Notes under the pieces: model-generated | Databases searched by the model: none | Told to the model about the DNA's origin: nothing | The model's input: only the letters and a program-made list of their open reading frames with translations | Source of the DNA: Shimia sp040370365 | Lineage (GTDB): Bacteria > Pseudomonadota > Alphaproteobacteria > Rhodobacterales > Rhodobacteraceae | DNA length: 64,000 nt | Assembly: GCF_040370365.1 (NCBI RefSeq) | Contig: NZ_BAABWQ010000002.1 | Span: 868,001 to 932,000 of the forward strand | Direction: 5' to 3' | Part shown: piece after piece, positions 1 to 8,807 of the stretch | Layout of the letters: every line of letters begins with the position of its first letter | How positions within the stretch are numbered: position 1 is the first letter of the stretch | Position numbers and translations under genes: made by a program

Positions 1-543
1 GGTGCCAACTATGTGGACATGGATCATCCCGTGCAGAAAGCGGTTCTGGCGGCACACGAAGAGCTGACACAAGAAACCAGTCCTGGGTATGGCATCGACG
101 GCTGCTCTGCCCCCAACCATGCCAGCACGCTCAAAGGGATGGCCCGCGCTATGGCATTCTACGCGTCTGCAAGAGAGGGACAGGGGACGCGCGAAACCGC
201 CGCTGCGCGTTTGCGCACCGCGATGGCCAAACATCCGGAATACGTGGCAGGCGAAGGGCGCGCCTGTACCAACCTGATGCGCGCTATGGGCCATTCTGTT
301 GCGATCAAAACCGGCGCAGAAGCATATTTTATAGCGATTTTGCCAGAACAGAAATTAGGGGTCGCATTGAAAATCATTGACGGTGGGACACGCGCTGCGG
401 AAAACGCCATTGCGGCAGTTCTGGCCAAGTTAGGTGTCTTGGATCCGGCAAATCCTGAGGCCGCCAAGTATCTTGATGCGCCGATCCGCAATTGGGATGG
501 TCTACAAACGGGGATGATGCGGGCCGCCCCGGCGTTGCGCTGA
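1..543 (+). CDS. L-asparaginase II family protein, C-terminal part (5' end outside the window)
   Basis: The frame is open from base 1 and ends at TGA 541-543, so this is the last ~180 residues of a longer protein. The segment with GYGIDGCSAPNH, GEGRACTNLM and the late KTGAEAYF motif matches the asparaginase II family (Rhizobium AnsA-like, Pfam Asparaginase_II). Members hydrolyse L-asparagine to aspartate and ammonia in the cytoplasm. The ending ...GLQTGMMRAAPALR with a short post-domain tail is typical. Nothing in the visible part is broken. The start codon, regulation and upstream neighbours cannot be judged. Family assignment is fairly sure; the substrate is inferred from the family. Confidence 0.85.
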   Translation, partial: GANYVDMDHPVQKAVLAAHEELTQETSPGYGIDGCSAPNHASTLKGMARAMAFYASAREGQGTRETAAARLRTAMAKHPEYVAGEGRACTNLMRAMGHSVAIKTGAEAYFIAILPEQKLGVALKIIDGGTRAAENAIAAVLAKLGVLDPANPEAAKYLDAPIRNWDGLQTGMMRAAPALR

Positions 544-547
544 TATC

Positions 548-582
548 AAAAGAGCGCTTGCGGTATGACACCTCAAGCGCTC
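548..582 (-). terminator. Possible intrinsic terminator for leftward transcription
   Basis: Nine-base arms GAGCGCTTG (552-560) and CAAGCGCTC (574-582) form a perfect stem with a 13-base loop. On the minus strand the stem is followed by TTTT (the AAAA at 548-551 on the plus strand). It lies just after the asparaginase stop codon and could end transcription arriving from the TSUP/serB side. The T-run is short, so activity is uncertain. Confidence 0.45.
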
Positions 583-878
583 GCAATTCCAGTTCAAAAC
601 TTCGCTTTGCGTTTTGATCAAGGACAGCCTTCAACCAACACACCAGATTGGCCCCACCGTCATCGATCACACCAATTTTGGGGGCGCACCAGCAGAGTTG
701 CCACCATCTACAAAGTCTTCGCTGCTTCTAACTCTTCGCTAAGACCGTGCTGGTGTTTTTTGTTGTGCTCACTCCGGCAAATCGCGACGGGTCGATGCTG
801 TTGATGTGCCCAGACATCAAACACAGTGCCATCCAGTCGGATTTTTCAGCGCGCGCGACATACTTGATTGAGCGCTTG
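583..878. other. Stretch without a convincing gene
   Basis: About 300 bases between the asparaginase hairpin and the TSUP gene. Plus-strand reading frames here look random. The minus-strand frame at 728-916 gives a protein-like stretch containing MALCLMSGHINSIDP, but it has no recognisable family, no clear ribosome site and overlaps the end of the TSUP gene. I treat the region as non-coding or the remnant of an old gene. Confidence 0.4.
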
Positions 879-1637
879 TCACAGCACATCCCACAATAGT
901 TTCGCCGCCAACGCAACAGACGTCACAACCAGCAACGGCCGTATCAGGCGTGCGCCTTTCGCCATTGCCATCTTTGCCCCCAAACGCGCGCCAAGTATTT
1001 GCATAAGCCCCATAGACAGGCCAATGGCCCAAAGCGGGTTCGCAACCAAAAGAAACCCAGCAAGACCTCCAACATTTGAGGCGAAGTTCAAGAGCTTGGT
1101 GTGGGCCGTGGCCTTCAGAATGCCGTAGCCGCCCAGCGCCACGAAAGCGATCATGTAAAAACTGCCCGCCCCTGGGCCCAAAATGCCATCGTAAAACGCC
1201 ACAAATGGCACAGCCGTGAGCGTGAACAGCACCGGCTTCATGCGAGCGGTACGGTCCATGTCGCCCGGATCTTTGCGAAACGCGAAGAACATCGCAATCC
1301 CGATCAAAAGCACCGGAAGGATCAAACGTATCCAATCTGTCGGCAATATAGAGACCGCCAACGCCCCCAGCAACGAGGCAACAAACGCCAATGCAGCTGG
1401 CCCAAGTTGTGTCTTCAGATCGACCAGGCCACTTTTGGAGTAAGAATACGCAGCTGTGCCAGAGCCAAACATACCTTGAATTTTGTTGGTGGCCAGTGCC
1501 TGAACCGGTGGCACGCCAGCAATCATCAAAGCAGGAACGGTGATCAAACCTCCGCCCCCGGCAATCGCATCCACGAAGCCCGCAAAAAACCCAGCTGCCA
1601 GCAAAAGCAACAGTCCGTCTATTCCAAATTCAAGCAT
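879..1637 (-). CDS. TSUP-family (TauE/SafE) membrane exporter
   Basis: A 252-residue, very hydrophobic protein with about seven to eight membrane segments. The N-terminal half carries the family signature FVDAIAGGGGLITVP with the following ATNKIQG, and the second half carries the related GPGAGSFYM and KLLNFASN repeat. TSUP proteins export sulfite, sulfoacetate or other organosulfur anions, or act as unspecific anion permeases of the inner membrane. The start is ATG 1637-1635. serB lies directly upstream on the same strand with a 3-base gap, so the two are probably co-transcribed. The substrate cannot be read from the sequence. Confidence 0.88.
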   Translation of the reverse strand: MLEFGIDGLLLLLAAGFFAGFVDAIAGGGGLITVPALMIAGVPPVQALATNKIQGMFGSGTAAYSYSKSGLVDLKTQLGPAALAFVASLLGALAVSILPTDWIRLILPVLLIGIAMFFAFRKDPGDMDRTARMKPVLFTLTAVPFVAFYDGILGPGAGSFYMIAFVALGGYGILKATAHTKLLNFASNVGGLAGFLLVANPLWAIGLSMGLMQILGARLGAKMAMAKGARLIRPLLVVTSVALAAKLLWDVL

Positions 1638-1640
1638 ATT

Positions 1641-2519
1641 TTACTCGGCCACAAATTCGGTTTTGGCATACCCTTGGATATACAGAAGAGCCGTTAGATC
1701 GCCGTGGTTGATGCGAATATCACATTCCGCAGCGACCGAAGGTTTAGCATGCAAAGCAACGCCCGCGCCGGCCAACCCCAGCATGCCCAAATCGTTCGCG
1801 CCATCACCCACAGCCATCACATCCGCATGACCGATGTTCAACTGCGCCGTTATCTCTTTGAGCGCCTGCACCTTTGCTTCACGTCCCAAAATTGGACGCC
1901 CCACGTCACCCGTCAGCTTGCCGTTTTCCGTCAACAACGTGTTGGCGCGGTTCTCATCGAACCCTAACGCCTCAGCAACTTTCGAGGTGAAGGCCGTAAA
2001 CCCCCCTGACACCAAAGCGGCATAGGCGCCATCCGCTTTCATTGTCGCCAACAGCGCTTTGCCGCCTGGCATAAGAGTGATGCGCTCTGCCAGAACTTTG
2101 GCAATCACAACCTCATCCAGATCCCTAAGCAGACCCACACGTTCGGTCAGCGCGCCGTCAAAATCCAGTTCGCCGTTCATCGCGCGTGCCGTGATGTCTT
2201 TTACATGTGCGCCAACACCCGCTTCCTCTGCCAGTTCATCAATGCATTCCTGCTCGATCATGGTGCTATCCATATCAGCCAGAAGCATCTTTTTACGACG
2301 GCCCTGTCTGGGCAAAATTACCAAATCAATGCCCATATTTTGCAGATCAGCCCAGACATCCCAGCGATTGTCAGGCATCGCGTCGAGTGCAAACTCTGCC
2401 GCCTCTGAGGGTGCCAACCACTGTGCCTCACCGCCACCCCAGGCGTTGCGCAGGTTTTCCACCAACGATGGTTCAAGCGTCGGGGAGTTCGGGGCAGTTA
2501 GCAGCGTGGCAATATACAT
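1641..2519 (-). CDS. serB: Phosphoserine phosphatase SerB
   Basis: This 292-residue HAD-superfamily protein catalyses the last step of serine synthesis, hydrolysis of O-phosphoserine. The nucleophile motif DMDST is at residues 82-86, followed by the typical MIEQECIDELAEEAGV. Motif II is SGGFT and the late metal-binding motif is VGDGANDLGML. The first ~75 residues form the usual N-terminal extension of SerB. Length and motifs are complete. It sits back to back with the serC-serA operon, separated by a sulfotransferase gene, so all three serine-pathway genes lie within 5 kb. Confidence 0.95.
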   Translation of the reverse strand: MYIATLLTAPNSPTLEPSLVENLRNAWGGGEAQWLAPSEAAEFALDAMPDNRWDVWADLQNMGIDLVILPRQGRRKKMLLADMDSTMIEQECIDELAEEAGVGAHVKDITARAMNGELDFDGALTERVGLLRDLDEVVIAKVLAERITLMPGGKALLATMKADGAYAALVSGGFTAFTSKVAEALGFDENRANTLLTENGKLTGDVGRPILGREAKVQALKEITAQLNIGHADVMAVGDGANDLGMLGLAGAGVALHAKPSVAAECDIRINHGDLTALLYIQGYAKTEFVAE

Positions 2520-2600
2520 GTCAGCCTCAGTTGGATAGCTCAGTTACGATCTCGCGCTGCATAGAGCATGGCGTGCCTTCTATTGCCAGCCCAGATTGGC

Positions 2601-3470
2601 TCACGACGCCGACCGCATTTCGCTCAAAGCTGCGCGCGCTTCATCAAGTGCGGCGATTCTTTTTGCGCGACGTCGATCCACCCAAGCAACGAAACCAGCG
2701 TGTTCTGCGCGAAATCGTTCTGCCATCTCTAAACTTTTGGTTCCGGACACTTTCTGATGCGTAGAAAACACCTGTGAATCATCCTTCGGCTCGGTTTCTA
2801 GATGGTCACGTATGAGGGTAAGGACACTCCGTGGCGAAAAGGCATTGACCAACTCGTAGCTCAGTCGGAGCGGCTTATGCGGCATTTGAGCCAGAACAAC
2901 CTCAGTGCGCCATTCTTGAACAAGCATGCGAAGCATCGCGCTTCGAATGGCGGACGCATCATAGACAAAATCCCTGTCCGCCTGCGCCAATTCCTTCGTG
3001 CTAGAGAAAACCGACTGAGACACTCCGGTCTGCACCATACGGCTCGCAGACACAGATTGCGCCACAAGGTCCTCTCGAATCAACCAAATCAGATCAGTCG
3101 GACTAAGGGCTCGCCGAAAACGACGTGACGATTTGAACATAATCATCATCTGTAAATAAGTTATTTCACACCCGAACACCCTGCCATCCCGTCGCGCGCG
3201 CAAAAGTCGATCAGCGTAACTCTCCAAACTGTCTGCACCCAATTGTTTGGCCAGTTGGGGTACGATATCCGGGTTGAAGCACTCATCTGGATGCCCCAAT
3301 CCACCAGCTCTGGTGATAAAATCAGTCAGTCGCGTACTGCCGCTTCGAGGTGTAAAAAATATGACGTATCGTTTGTCAGGAAACACACTTGATAAATCAG
3401 TCACCTCGGACGGCAGACCAACGTAGGGGTCACGCAGAAGATACTGTATTTTCTCAATCACTCCAGGCAT
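2601..3470 (-). CDS. Stf0-type sulfotransferase domain protein
   Basis: About 289 residues. Near the N-terminus is the 5'-PSB loop FFTPRSGSTRLTDF, followed by GLGHPDECFNPD, the hallmark of Stf0 (trehalose 2-sulfotransferase-like) proteins that use PAPS. The rest (LIWLIREDLVAQSVSASRM, then a C-terminal helical region) also fits the family. In roseobacters such proteins are often orphan genes whose acceptor is unknown; a carbohydrate or lipid acceptor is possible. ATG 3470 is preferred over the alternative TTG at 3476. The gene stands alone between serB and the divergent serC leader. Confidence 0.8.
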   Translation of the reverse strand: MPGVIEKIQYLLRDPYVGLPSEVTDLSSVFPDKRYVIFFTPRSGSTRLTDFITRAGGLGHPDECFNPDIVPQLAKQLGADSLESYADRLLRARRDGRVFGCEITYLQMMIMFKSSRRFRRALSPTDLIWLIREDLVAQSVSASRMVQTGVSQSVFSSTKELAQADRDFVYDASAIRSAMLRMLVQEWRTEVVLAQMPHKPLRLSYELVNAFSPRSVLTLIRDHLETEPKDDSQVFSTHQKVSGTKSLEMAERFRAEHAGFVAWVDRRRAKRIAALDEARAALSEMRSAS

Positions 3471-3620
3471 CTGCAACGCTCGCGTCAGGACATTCAGCGC
3501 TAAATTGCGCGAAAACGGATCCGTTTGAAACCCTGAGACATAGAGTTTCCGATAGGAGACAGAGCACGTCGCATTTGAATCACAATCCGTCGCTCAAGTG
3601 GATTTTGCATGTTGTGCGTC

Positions 3621-3690
3621 CGGGGCAACCCTTCTATGTCCGTCGGTGGGACACCTCTCCCCAACGAGAGGCATTTATCTGTAAGGATAG
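3621..3690 (+). ncRNA. Candidate serC leader RNA (structured 5' UTR)
   Basis: The 75 bases before serC hold three small hairpins in a row: GGG-GCAA-CCC (3623-3632) with a GNRA loop, GTCC/GGAC around 3638-3652, and a perfect six-pair stem CCTCTC (3654-3659) / GAGAGG (3666-3671). The ribosome site AAGGA (3683-3687) follows directly. A conserved serC RNA motif is known upstream of serC-serA operons in Alphaproteobacteria, so position and context fit. I matched it by location and stems only; a covariance search was not possible. Confidence 0.55.
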
Positions 3691-3695
3691 CATTG

Positions 3696-4841
3696 ATGGC
3701 TACTCAGCAACCGGCAACGCGGCCGGCTAACCCGCGTTTTTCTTCTGGCCCATGTGCCAAACCCCCTACATTTGAACTGTCCAAACTGGCCGACGCTCCT
3801 TTGGGTCGCAGCCACCGCGCAGCTGTTGGCAAAGCCAAGCTGAAGGATGCCATCGAAGGCACCCGCGAAGTTTTGGGCATCCCCGCTGATTACAAAATCG
3901 GCATCGTTCCTGCGTCTGACACCGGCGCGGTTGAGATGGCTCTGTGGTCGCTGCTTGGCGAACGCAAAGTTGAGATGCTCGCATGGGAATCCTTTGGCGC
4001 GGGCTGGATCACCGATGTGGTCAAACAGCTGAAAATCGACGCCGAAGCCAAAGTGGCTGACTATGGCCATCTCGTTGATCTCGCTTCTGTGGATTTTAGC
4101 AACGATGTCGTTTTCACGTGGAACGGCACCACCTCTGGTGTGCGCGTGCCAAACGGTGACTGGATTGACGCCGACCGCACCGGCCTGACCATTTGTGACG
4201 CAACTTCCGCTGCCTTCGCTATGGACCTGCCGTGGGACAAGCTCGACGTGACAACTTTCTCCTGGCAGAAGGTTCTGGGCGGCGAAGCGGCCCATGGTGT
4301 GATCGTTCTGTCCCCACGTGCTGTTGCGCGTCTGGAAAGCTACACGCCTGCATGGCCGCTGCCAAAAATCTTCCGCCTGACCAAAGGCGGCAAGCTGATT
4401 GAAGGCATCTTTACCGGCGCGACCATCAACACGCCGTCGATGCTGGCTGTTGAGGATTATCTCTTCGCGCTGGATTGGGCCCGCTCCGAAGGCGGTCTGA
4501 AAGGTCTGATCGCACGTGCTGATGCCAACGCGCAGGCCGTGTTTGATTTCTGCGACGCGAACGATTGGATCGCAAACTTGGCCGAAGATGACGCGACACG
4601 CTCTAACACCTCGGTCTGTCTGAAGTTCACAGACGATCGCATCCAAGACGGCGCGGCCTTTGCCAAAGCCGTTGCGAAACGTCTGGAAGCTGAAGACATC
4701 GCTCTGGATATCGGCGCCTATCGTGACGCGCCAGCCGGTCTGCGCATCTGGTGTGGTGGCACGGTGGAAACCGCTGACATCAACGCCATGCTGCCTTGGC
4801 TGGCATGGGCTTTTGAAGCCGAAATCGCAGCACAAGCCTAA
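3696..4841 (+). CDS. serC: Phosphoserine aminotransferase SerC
   Basis: A 381-residue fold-type I PLP enzyme that converts 3-phosphohydroxypyruvate and glutamate to phosphoserine. It is of the alphaproteobacterial/archaeal-like SerC subgroup: FSSGPCAKPP at the N-terminus, LGRSHRA, the PASDTGAVEMALWSLLG cofactor region, CDATSAAFAMDLPWDKLD, and the Schiff-base lysine in FSWQKVLGGEAAHG. ATG 3696 is chosen because AAGGA lies eight bases upstream and the family motif starts soon after; the frame is open further upstream but that part crosses the leader hairpins. serA follows 85 bases downstream in the same operon. Confidence 0.96.
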   Translation: MATQQPATRPANPRFSSGPCAKPPTFELSKLADAPLGRSHRAAVGKAKLKDAIEGTREVLGIPADYKIGIVPASDTGAVEMALWSLLGERKVEMLAWESFGAGWITDVVKQLKIDAEAKVADYGHLVDLASVDFSNDVVFTWNGTTSGVRVPNGDWIDADRTGLTICDATSAAFAMDLPWDKLDVTTFSWQKVLGGEAAHGVIVLSPRAVARLESYTPAWPLPKIFRLTKGGKLIEGIFTGATINTPSMLAVEDYLFALDWARSEGGLKGLIARADANAQAVFDFCDANDWIANLAEDDATRSNTSVCLKFTDDRIQDGAAFAKAVAKRLEAEDIALDIGAYRDAPAGLRIWCGGTVETADINAMLPWLAWAFEAEIAAQA

Positions 4842-4926
4842 GTGAATTCCTGTCCGGCCACGCCGGGCAGATTCCAACTTTCCCATTCAGGCCACATACG
4901 GCCCCCGACATCAAAGGACGCTCAAC

Positions 4927-6522
4927 ATGGCTCCCAAAGTACTCGTTTCCGACAAACTCAGCGAAACCGCCGTTCAGATCTTCCGTGATCGCGGCATCGA
5001 CGTCGATTTCATGCCCGATCTTGGCAAAGACAAAGACAAGCTGGCCGCAGTGATCGGCCAATACGACGGCCTTGCGATCCGCTCGGCCACCAAAGCCACA
5101 GCAAAGCTGCTGGAAAACGCCGACAACCTGAAAGTCATCGGCCGCGCAGGCATCGGCACAGATAACGTCGACAAAGAAGCCGCCTCCAAGAAAGGCGTGA
5201 TTGTCATGAACACGCCGTTTGGCAACATGATCACCACCGCCGAGCACGCCATTGCGATGATGTTCGCCGTGGCGCGCCAGATTCCAGAGGCCTCTGAGTC
5301 CACCCACGCAGGCAAATGGGAAAAGTCCAAGTTCATGGGTGTTGAACTGACCAACAAAACCCTCGGCGTGATCGGTGCAGGTAATATCGGTGGCATCGTG
5401 TGCGACCGTGCCCGTGGACTGAAGATGAAAGTGGTCGCCTATGACCCCTTCTTGTCTGAAGAAAAAGCCGACAAAATGGGTGTAGAAAAAGTCGAATTGG
5501 AAGAGCTGCTGACACGCGCTGATTTCATCACTCTGCACGTTCCGTTTACCGAGCAGACCGCCAACATCTTATCCGCTGAAAACCTCGCCAAAACCAAAAA
5601 AGGCGTGCGCATCATCAACTGTGCCCGCGGCGGTCTGGTGGATGAGGAAGCCCTTGCCGAGCTGCTGAAATCCGGCCACGTCGCAGGCGCGGCATTTGAC
5701 GTTTTCAAAGAAGAGCCCGCGAAAGAAAACGCTCTGTTCAACCTACCCAACGTTGTGTGCACGCCACACCTTGGTGCGGCAACCACAGAAGCGCAGGAAA
5801 ACGTGGCCCTGCAAGTGGCAGAGCAGATGTCCAACTATCTGCTGACCGGCGCTGTTGAGAACGCACTGAACATGCCGTCTGTGACTGCCGAAGAAGCCAA
5901 AGTCATGGGCCCTTGGATCAAACTGGCCGATCACCTCGGCGCGTTCTCCGGTCAAATGACCGACGAGCCAATCAAAGCGATCAACATCCTCTATGATGGT
6001 GTGGTGTCGGAAATGAACCTTGCTGCTCTGAATTGTGCGGTTGTTGCTGGCATCATGAAAAAGGCCAACCCAGACGTGAACATGGTTTCCGCGCCAGTGG
6101 TTGCCAAAGAGCGCGGCATTCAGATCTCCACAACCAACCAAGACAAAACCGGCACTTTTGATGGATACATCAAGGTGACCGTGGTGACCGACAAACGCGA
6201 GCGTTCGGTTGCAGGCACTGTGTTCTCTGATGGCAAGCCACGTTTCATCCAGATCAAAGGCATCAACATTGACGCCGAAGTGGGTGAAAACATGCTCTAC
6301 ACCACCAATGAAGATGTCCCGGGCATCATCGGTACTTTGGGTCAGACCATGGGTGAGAACGGCGTGAATATCGCGAACTTTACACTTGGTCGCGCCGATG
6401 TTGGCGGTGAAGCCATTGCACTGCTTTACGTGGATGCTCCTGTGCAAACACCAATCTTGGACAAGCTGTGTGACACCGGCATGTTCCGTCAGGTTAAACC
6501 ACTGGTATTTGATGTCGCCTAA
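4927..6522 (+). CDS. serA: D-3-phosphoglycerate dehydrogenase SerA
   Basis: A 531-residue enzyme for the first committed step of serine synthesis. The NAD-binding loop GVIGAGNIGGIV begins near residue 147, the catalytic region shows NCARGGLVDEEAL and TPHLGAATTEAQ, and the intervening ASB domain and C-terminal ACT domain (YTTNEDVPGIIGTLGQ...NIANFTLGR) make it the long form of PHGDH. The ACT domain suggests serine feedback control as known for this family. AAAGGA lies before ATG 4927. It is the second gene of the serC-serA operon, which ends at a strong terminator. Confidence 0.97.
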   Translation: MAPKVLVSDKLSETAVQIFRDRGIDVDFMPDLGKDKDKLAAVIGQYDGLAIRSATKATAKLLENADNLKVIGRAGIGTDNVDKEAASKKGVIVMNTPFGNMITTAEHAIAMMFAVARQIPEASESTHAGKWEKSKFMGVELTNKTLGVIGAGNIGGIVCDRARGLKMKVVAYDPFLSEEKADKMGVEKVELEELLTRADFITLHVPFTEQTANILSAENLAKTKKGVRIINCARGGLVDEEALAELLKSGHVAGAAFDVFKEEPAKENALFNLPNVVCTPHLGAATTEAQENVALQVAEQMSNYLLTGAVENALNMPSVTAEEAKVMGPWIKLADHLGAFSGQMTDEPIKAINILYDGVVSEMNLAALNCAVVAGIMKKANPDVNMVSAPVVAKERGIQISTTNQDKTGTFDGYIKVTVVTDKRERSVAGTVFSDGKPRFIQIKGINIDAEVGENMLYTTNEDVPGIIGTLGQTMGENGVNIANFTLGRADVGGEAIALLYVDAPVQTPILDKLCDTGMFRQVKPLVFDVA

Positions 6523-6542
6523 GAGCGCGCGAACTTGAGATC

Positions 6543-6573
6543 AAAGGGGCATCCAACTGGGTGCCCTTTTTTT
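6543..6573 (+). terminator. Intrinsic terminator after serA
   Basis: An eight-pair stem, GGGCATCC (6547-6554) with GGGTGCCC (6559-6566) including one G-U pair, has loop AACT and is followed by seven T residues. Flanking AAA/TTT pairs extend it. This is a textbook rho-independent terminator for the serC-serA transcript. Confidence 0.92.
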
Positions 6574-6641
6574 GTGACTGTTGACGATCTGCGACCCCGA
6601 TCACGTCTGTTTCAGCCGTATTCTAAATTGGAGCTTTCGCA

Positions 6642-7148
6642 ATGCAGACCCAACTGTTTGAGAACACCGACAAATTAGCGCGGCGCACGTCACCCACCTT
6701 CTGACACTGGCCGAAGCCAGTGACGCGCCGATCAACATGATCATATCTTCGCCCGGCGGACACGTGGAAAGCGGCGATATGGTGCATGACATGATCCGTT
6801 TCATCAAACCTCAAGTGCGCACAATTGGGCCCGGATGGGTCGCCAGCGCGGACGCACTGATCTATGCGGGGGTGGCGCCTCAGAATCCGGTATTGCCTGC
6901 CAAACACCCGCTTCTTGCTACATCAGCCGTCTGGAGGGATTGGCGGACAGGCCAGCGACATGGCCATTCAGGCCGAGCAAATTCGCATCATGCGCGAACG
7001 GTTTTACCATCTCTTTGCAGAGGCCACTGGACAGAAAGCCGAGAAGATCGCTGACGACATCAAGCGTGATTTCTGGCTGAATGCGTCTGATGCGGTGCGC
7101 TACGGTCTGGCAGGAAAGATCATCTCGTCTATTGATGAGCTAAATTAG
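6642..7148 (+). pseudogene. Decayed ClpP-like serine protease gene (frameshifted)
   Basis: Pieces of a ClpP/SppA-like protease lie in two frames. Starting from ATG 6642, FENTDKLARR is in one frame; near 6686-6690 the homology moves to another (VTHLLTLAEASDAPINMIISSPGGH...GWVASADALIYAG); near 6885-6898 it returns to the first (LPNTRFLLHQPSGG...) and runs to the stop at 7148. The two shifts compensate. The expected SAG after the catalytic serine reads SAD, and the expected N-terminus is missing. Two shifts plus a changed active-site neighbour argue for real decay, though sequencing error could explain one shift. Confidence 0.8.
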
Positions 7149-7264
7149 ACACAGTGCTTAACTGTGTCTTGAAGTGCGACGACACAATGTCCTAAAGAAA
7201 TACCTGATTGCGTTGAAAAAAATTTGTTCTGTGCCTGCATCTCAGACGCAGTATTGGGGGGCCT

Positions 7265-7996
7265 ATGGCCGAAGCAATTTACGCCGTTGGCGACATTCAC
7301 GGTCATGTTGAAAAGCTGCAAGAGGTGCTTGAGTGCATTGAGCGCGATGGTGGGCACGACGCAAAAATCGTCTTTTTGGGCGATCTTGTTGACCGGGGTC
7401 CCGACAGCCAGCGCGTTGTCGAAACTCTACGACTTGGGGTTGCACAGGGTCGAAACTGGACCGTTCTTAAGGGAAACCATGATCGTATGTTTGAATACTT
7501 CATGGAGCCGTCACCCCGCCCGGATTTGCGTTTGCGGTTGGATCTTTATTGGCTGCATGAACGCTTGGGCGGTGACAAAACGCTGATGTCATACGGCGTG
7601 CCATTTTCTGCAGACGCTAAGTTGGGAGAGATCCATGCCGCTGCGCTTGAAGTGGTTCCAGAGTCACATGTGACCTTCCTTCAGGGACTGCCCTACCATT
7701 TGCAGCTCGATAGTCAGCTGTTTGTGCACGCCGGCGTGCGGCCCGGCGTCGCGTTAGAAAATCAATCAGTCGACGATCTTTGCTGGATCCGCGAACCGTT
7801 TTTGTCCCACACCGGGGCCTATCCTTGGATGGTGGTGCACGGCCATACACCTGTGGATCAGGTCACGCATTTTGGCAATCGAATCTGCGTTGACACTGGC
7901 GCTGGGTACGGACGCGCCCTGAGTGTGGCAGTGTTTGAAGGCAGAAGCACCTGGGCGTTGAGCAAGGATGGACGGCAACCATTGACGCCCATGTAA
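7265..7996 (+). CDS. Metallophosphoesterase (serine/threonine phosphatase-like)
   Basis: A 243-residue calcineurin-like phosphoesterase. The three metal motifs are in order: GDIHGH (residues 9-14), FLGDLVDRGPDS, and LKGNHDRMFEYF; a later HGHTPVDQV supplies the fourth ligand set and DTGAGYG closes the fold. Members of this PPP-like group dephosphorylate proteins or dinucleotide polyphosphates; the substrate here is unknown. A GGGGG ribosome site precedes ATG 7265. It is convergent with the ABC ATPase gene, with one base between stops, and is probably monocistronic. Confidence 0.9.
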   Translation: MAEAIYAVGDIHGHVEKLQEVLECIERDGGHDAKIVFLGDLVDRGPDSQRVVETLRLGVAQGRNWTVLKGNHDRMFEYFMEPSPRPDLRLRLDLYWLHERLGGDKTLMSYGVPFSADAKLGEIHAAALEVVPESHVTFLQGLPYHLQLDSQLFVHAGVRPGVALENQSVDDLCWIREPFLSHTGAYPWMVVHGHTPVDQVTHFGNRICVDTGAGYGRALSVAVFEGRSTWALSKDGRQPLTPM

Positions 7997-7997
7997 C

Positions 7998-8807
7998 TCA
8001 AGCAAAGGCTTCTGAAGCACGAGATTGAGACAGAAGCTGGTATGTGTGACTGTGAGAGGGTTGATTGGTGACTTGATGCGCCGATCCTGTTTCCACCACT
8101 TCCCCGGCTTTGAGCACCAAAAGGTGGTCACACAGGCTTCCTGCGACGCTTAGGTTTGAGCTGCTCATCACCAGAGACATATCCAACAAATCCTGGATCT
8201 CAAGAAGCAAATTGAGCATTTGCGCCTGTACTGAGACGTCCATCCCATAAGCCAGTTCGTCAACAACAACCAATCGAGGCCTTGTGACAATGGTCGCCGC
8301 AAGAGCGACCTTTTGGCATTGTATTTGAGACAGGGTCGCAAGCCGCCTTTCTGAATCCGCATGGCCAATTCCAACCAATCGCAGGGCCTCAATCACCCGC
8401 GCCTGCTTAAGTGCCTTGTCTTTAAGACCGGTTCTGGCCAACGCAGCGGCGACAATTGCGTATGCTGTCTTGCGGCGGCTGAGAAAGTCGATTGTTTCAC
8501 ACGACAAGTACCGCAGATTTGGCCCAAATCTCCGACGTTGCGCTTTGGTTAGGGTTGCCACCTCTTGCCCCATAAATGTGACGTGCCCGACCTCCGGGTC
8601 TTCCAGACCCAATAAAACTCGTAGAAGTGTCGATTTTCCGGCACCGCCGGTGCCAACGATACCCAACGATTCCCCGTCTTTTATGGAAAAGGAAACATCG
8701 TTAAGAGGGCGCAGTTCGGGTGCTGCACGAAACCAACCTCGGATGGCAGGACGGAACGACTGCCCTACGCGATCCACGCGCAATACTGTGTCTCGGCTCC
8801 TACCCAT
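7998..8807 (-). CDS. Solitary, degenerate ABC ATPase (oligopeptide-importer type)
   Basis: A 269-residue nucleotide-binding protein of the OppF/DppF kind. Walker A is intact (GTGGAGKST) and Walker B ends LVVVDELAYGMD with the catalytic glutamate kept. The signature, normally LSGGQ, reads LSQIQCQK, and the switch region, normally SHD, reads SSSNLS, so the H-loop histidine is gone. No permease or binding-protein gene is adjacent. The C-terminus keeps the GEVVETGSAHQV segment of peptide transporters. ATG 8807 has AAAGGG upstream; a longer frame to 8933 is possible. It may be inactive or regulatory. Confidence 0.75.
   Translation of the reverse strand: MGRSRDTVLRVDRVGQSFRPAIRGWFRAAPELRPLNDVSFSIKDGESLGIVGTGGAGKSTLLRVLLGLEDPEVGHVTFMGQEVATLTKAQRRRFGPNLRYLSCETIDFLSRRKTAYAIVAAALARTGLKDKALKQARVIEALRLVGIGHADSERRLATLSQIQCQKVALAATIVTRPRLVVVDELAYGMDVSVQAQMLNLLLEIQDLLDMSLVMSSSNLSVAGSLCDHLLVLKAGEVVETGSAHQVTNQPSHSHTYQLLSQSRASEAFA

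Noticed and set aside
728..916. Possible small minus-strand gene after the TSUP gene
   Set aside because: Protein-like in part but no family, no ribosome site and overlaps the TSUP stop region.
3675..4886. 403-residue open frame on the minus strand over serC
   Set aside because: It is a shadow of serC: composition rich in Cys, His and Gln, no domain, and complete overlap with a certain gene.
5743..6447. Long minus-strand frame over serA
   Set aside because: Antisense shadow of a well-supported gene, no motif or ribosome site.
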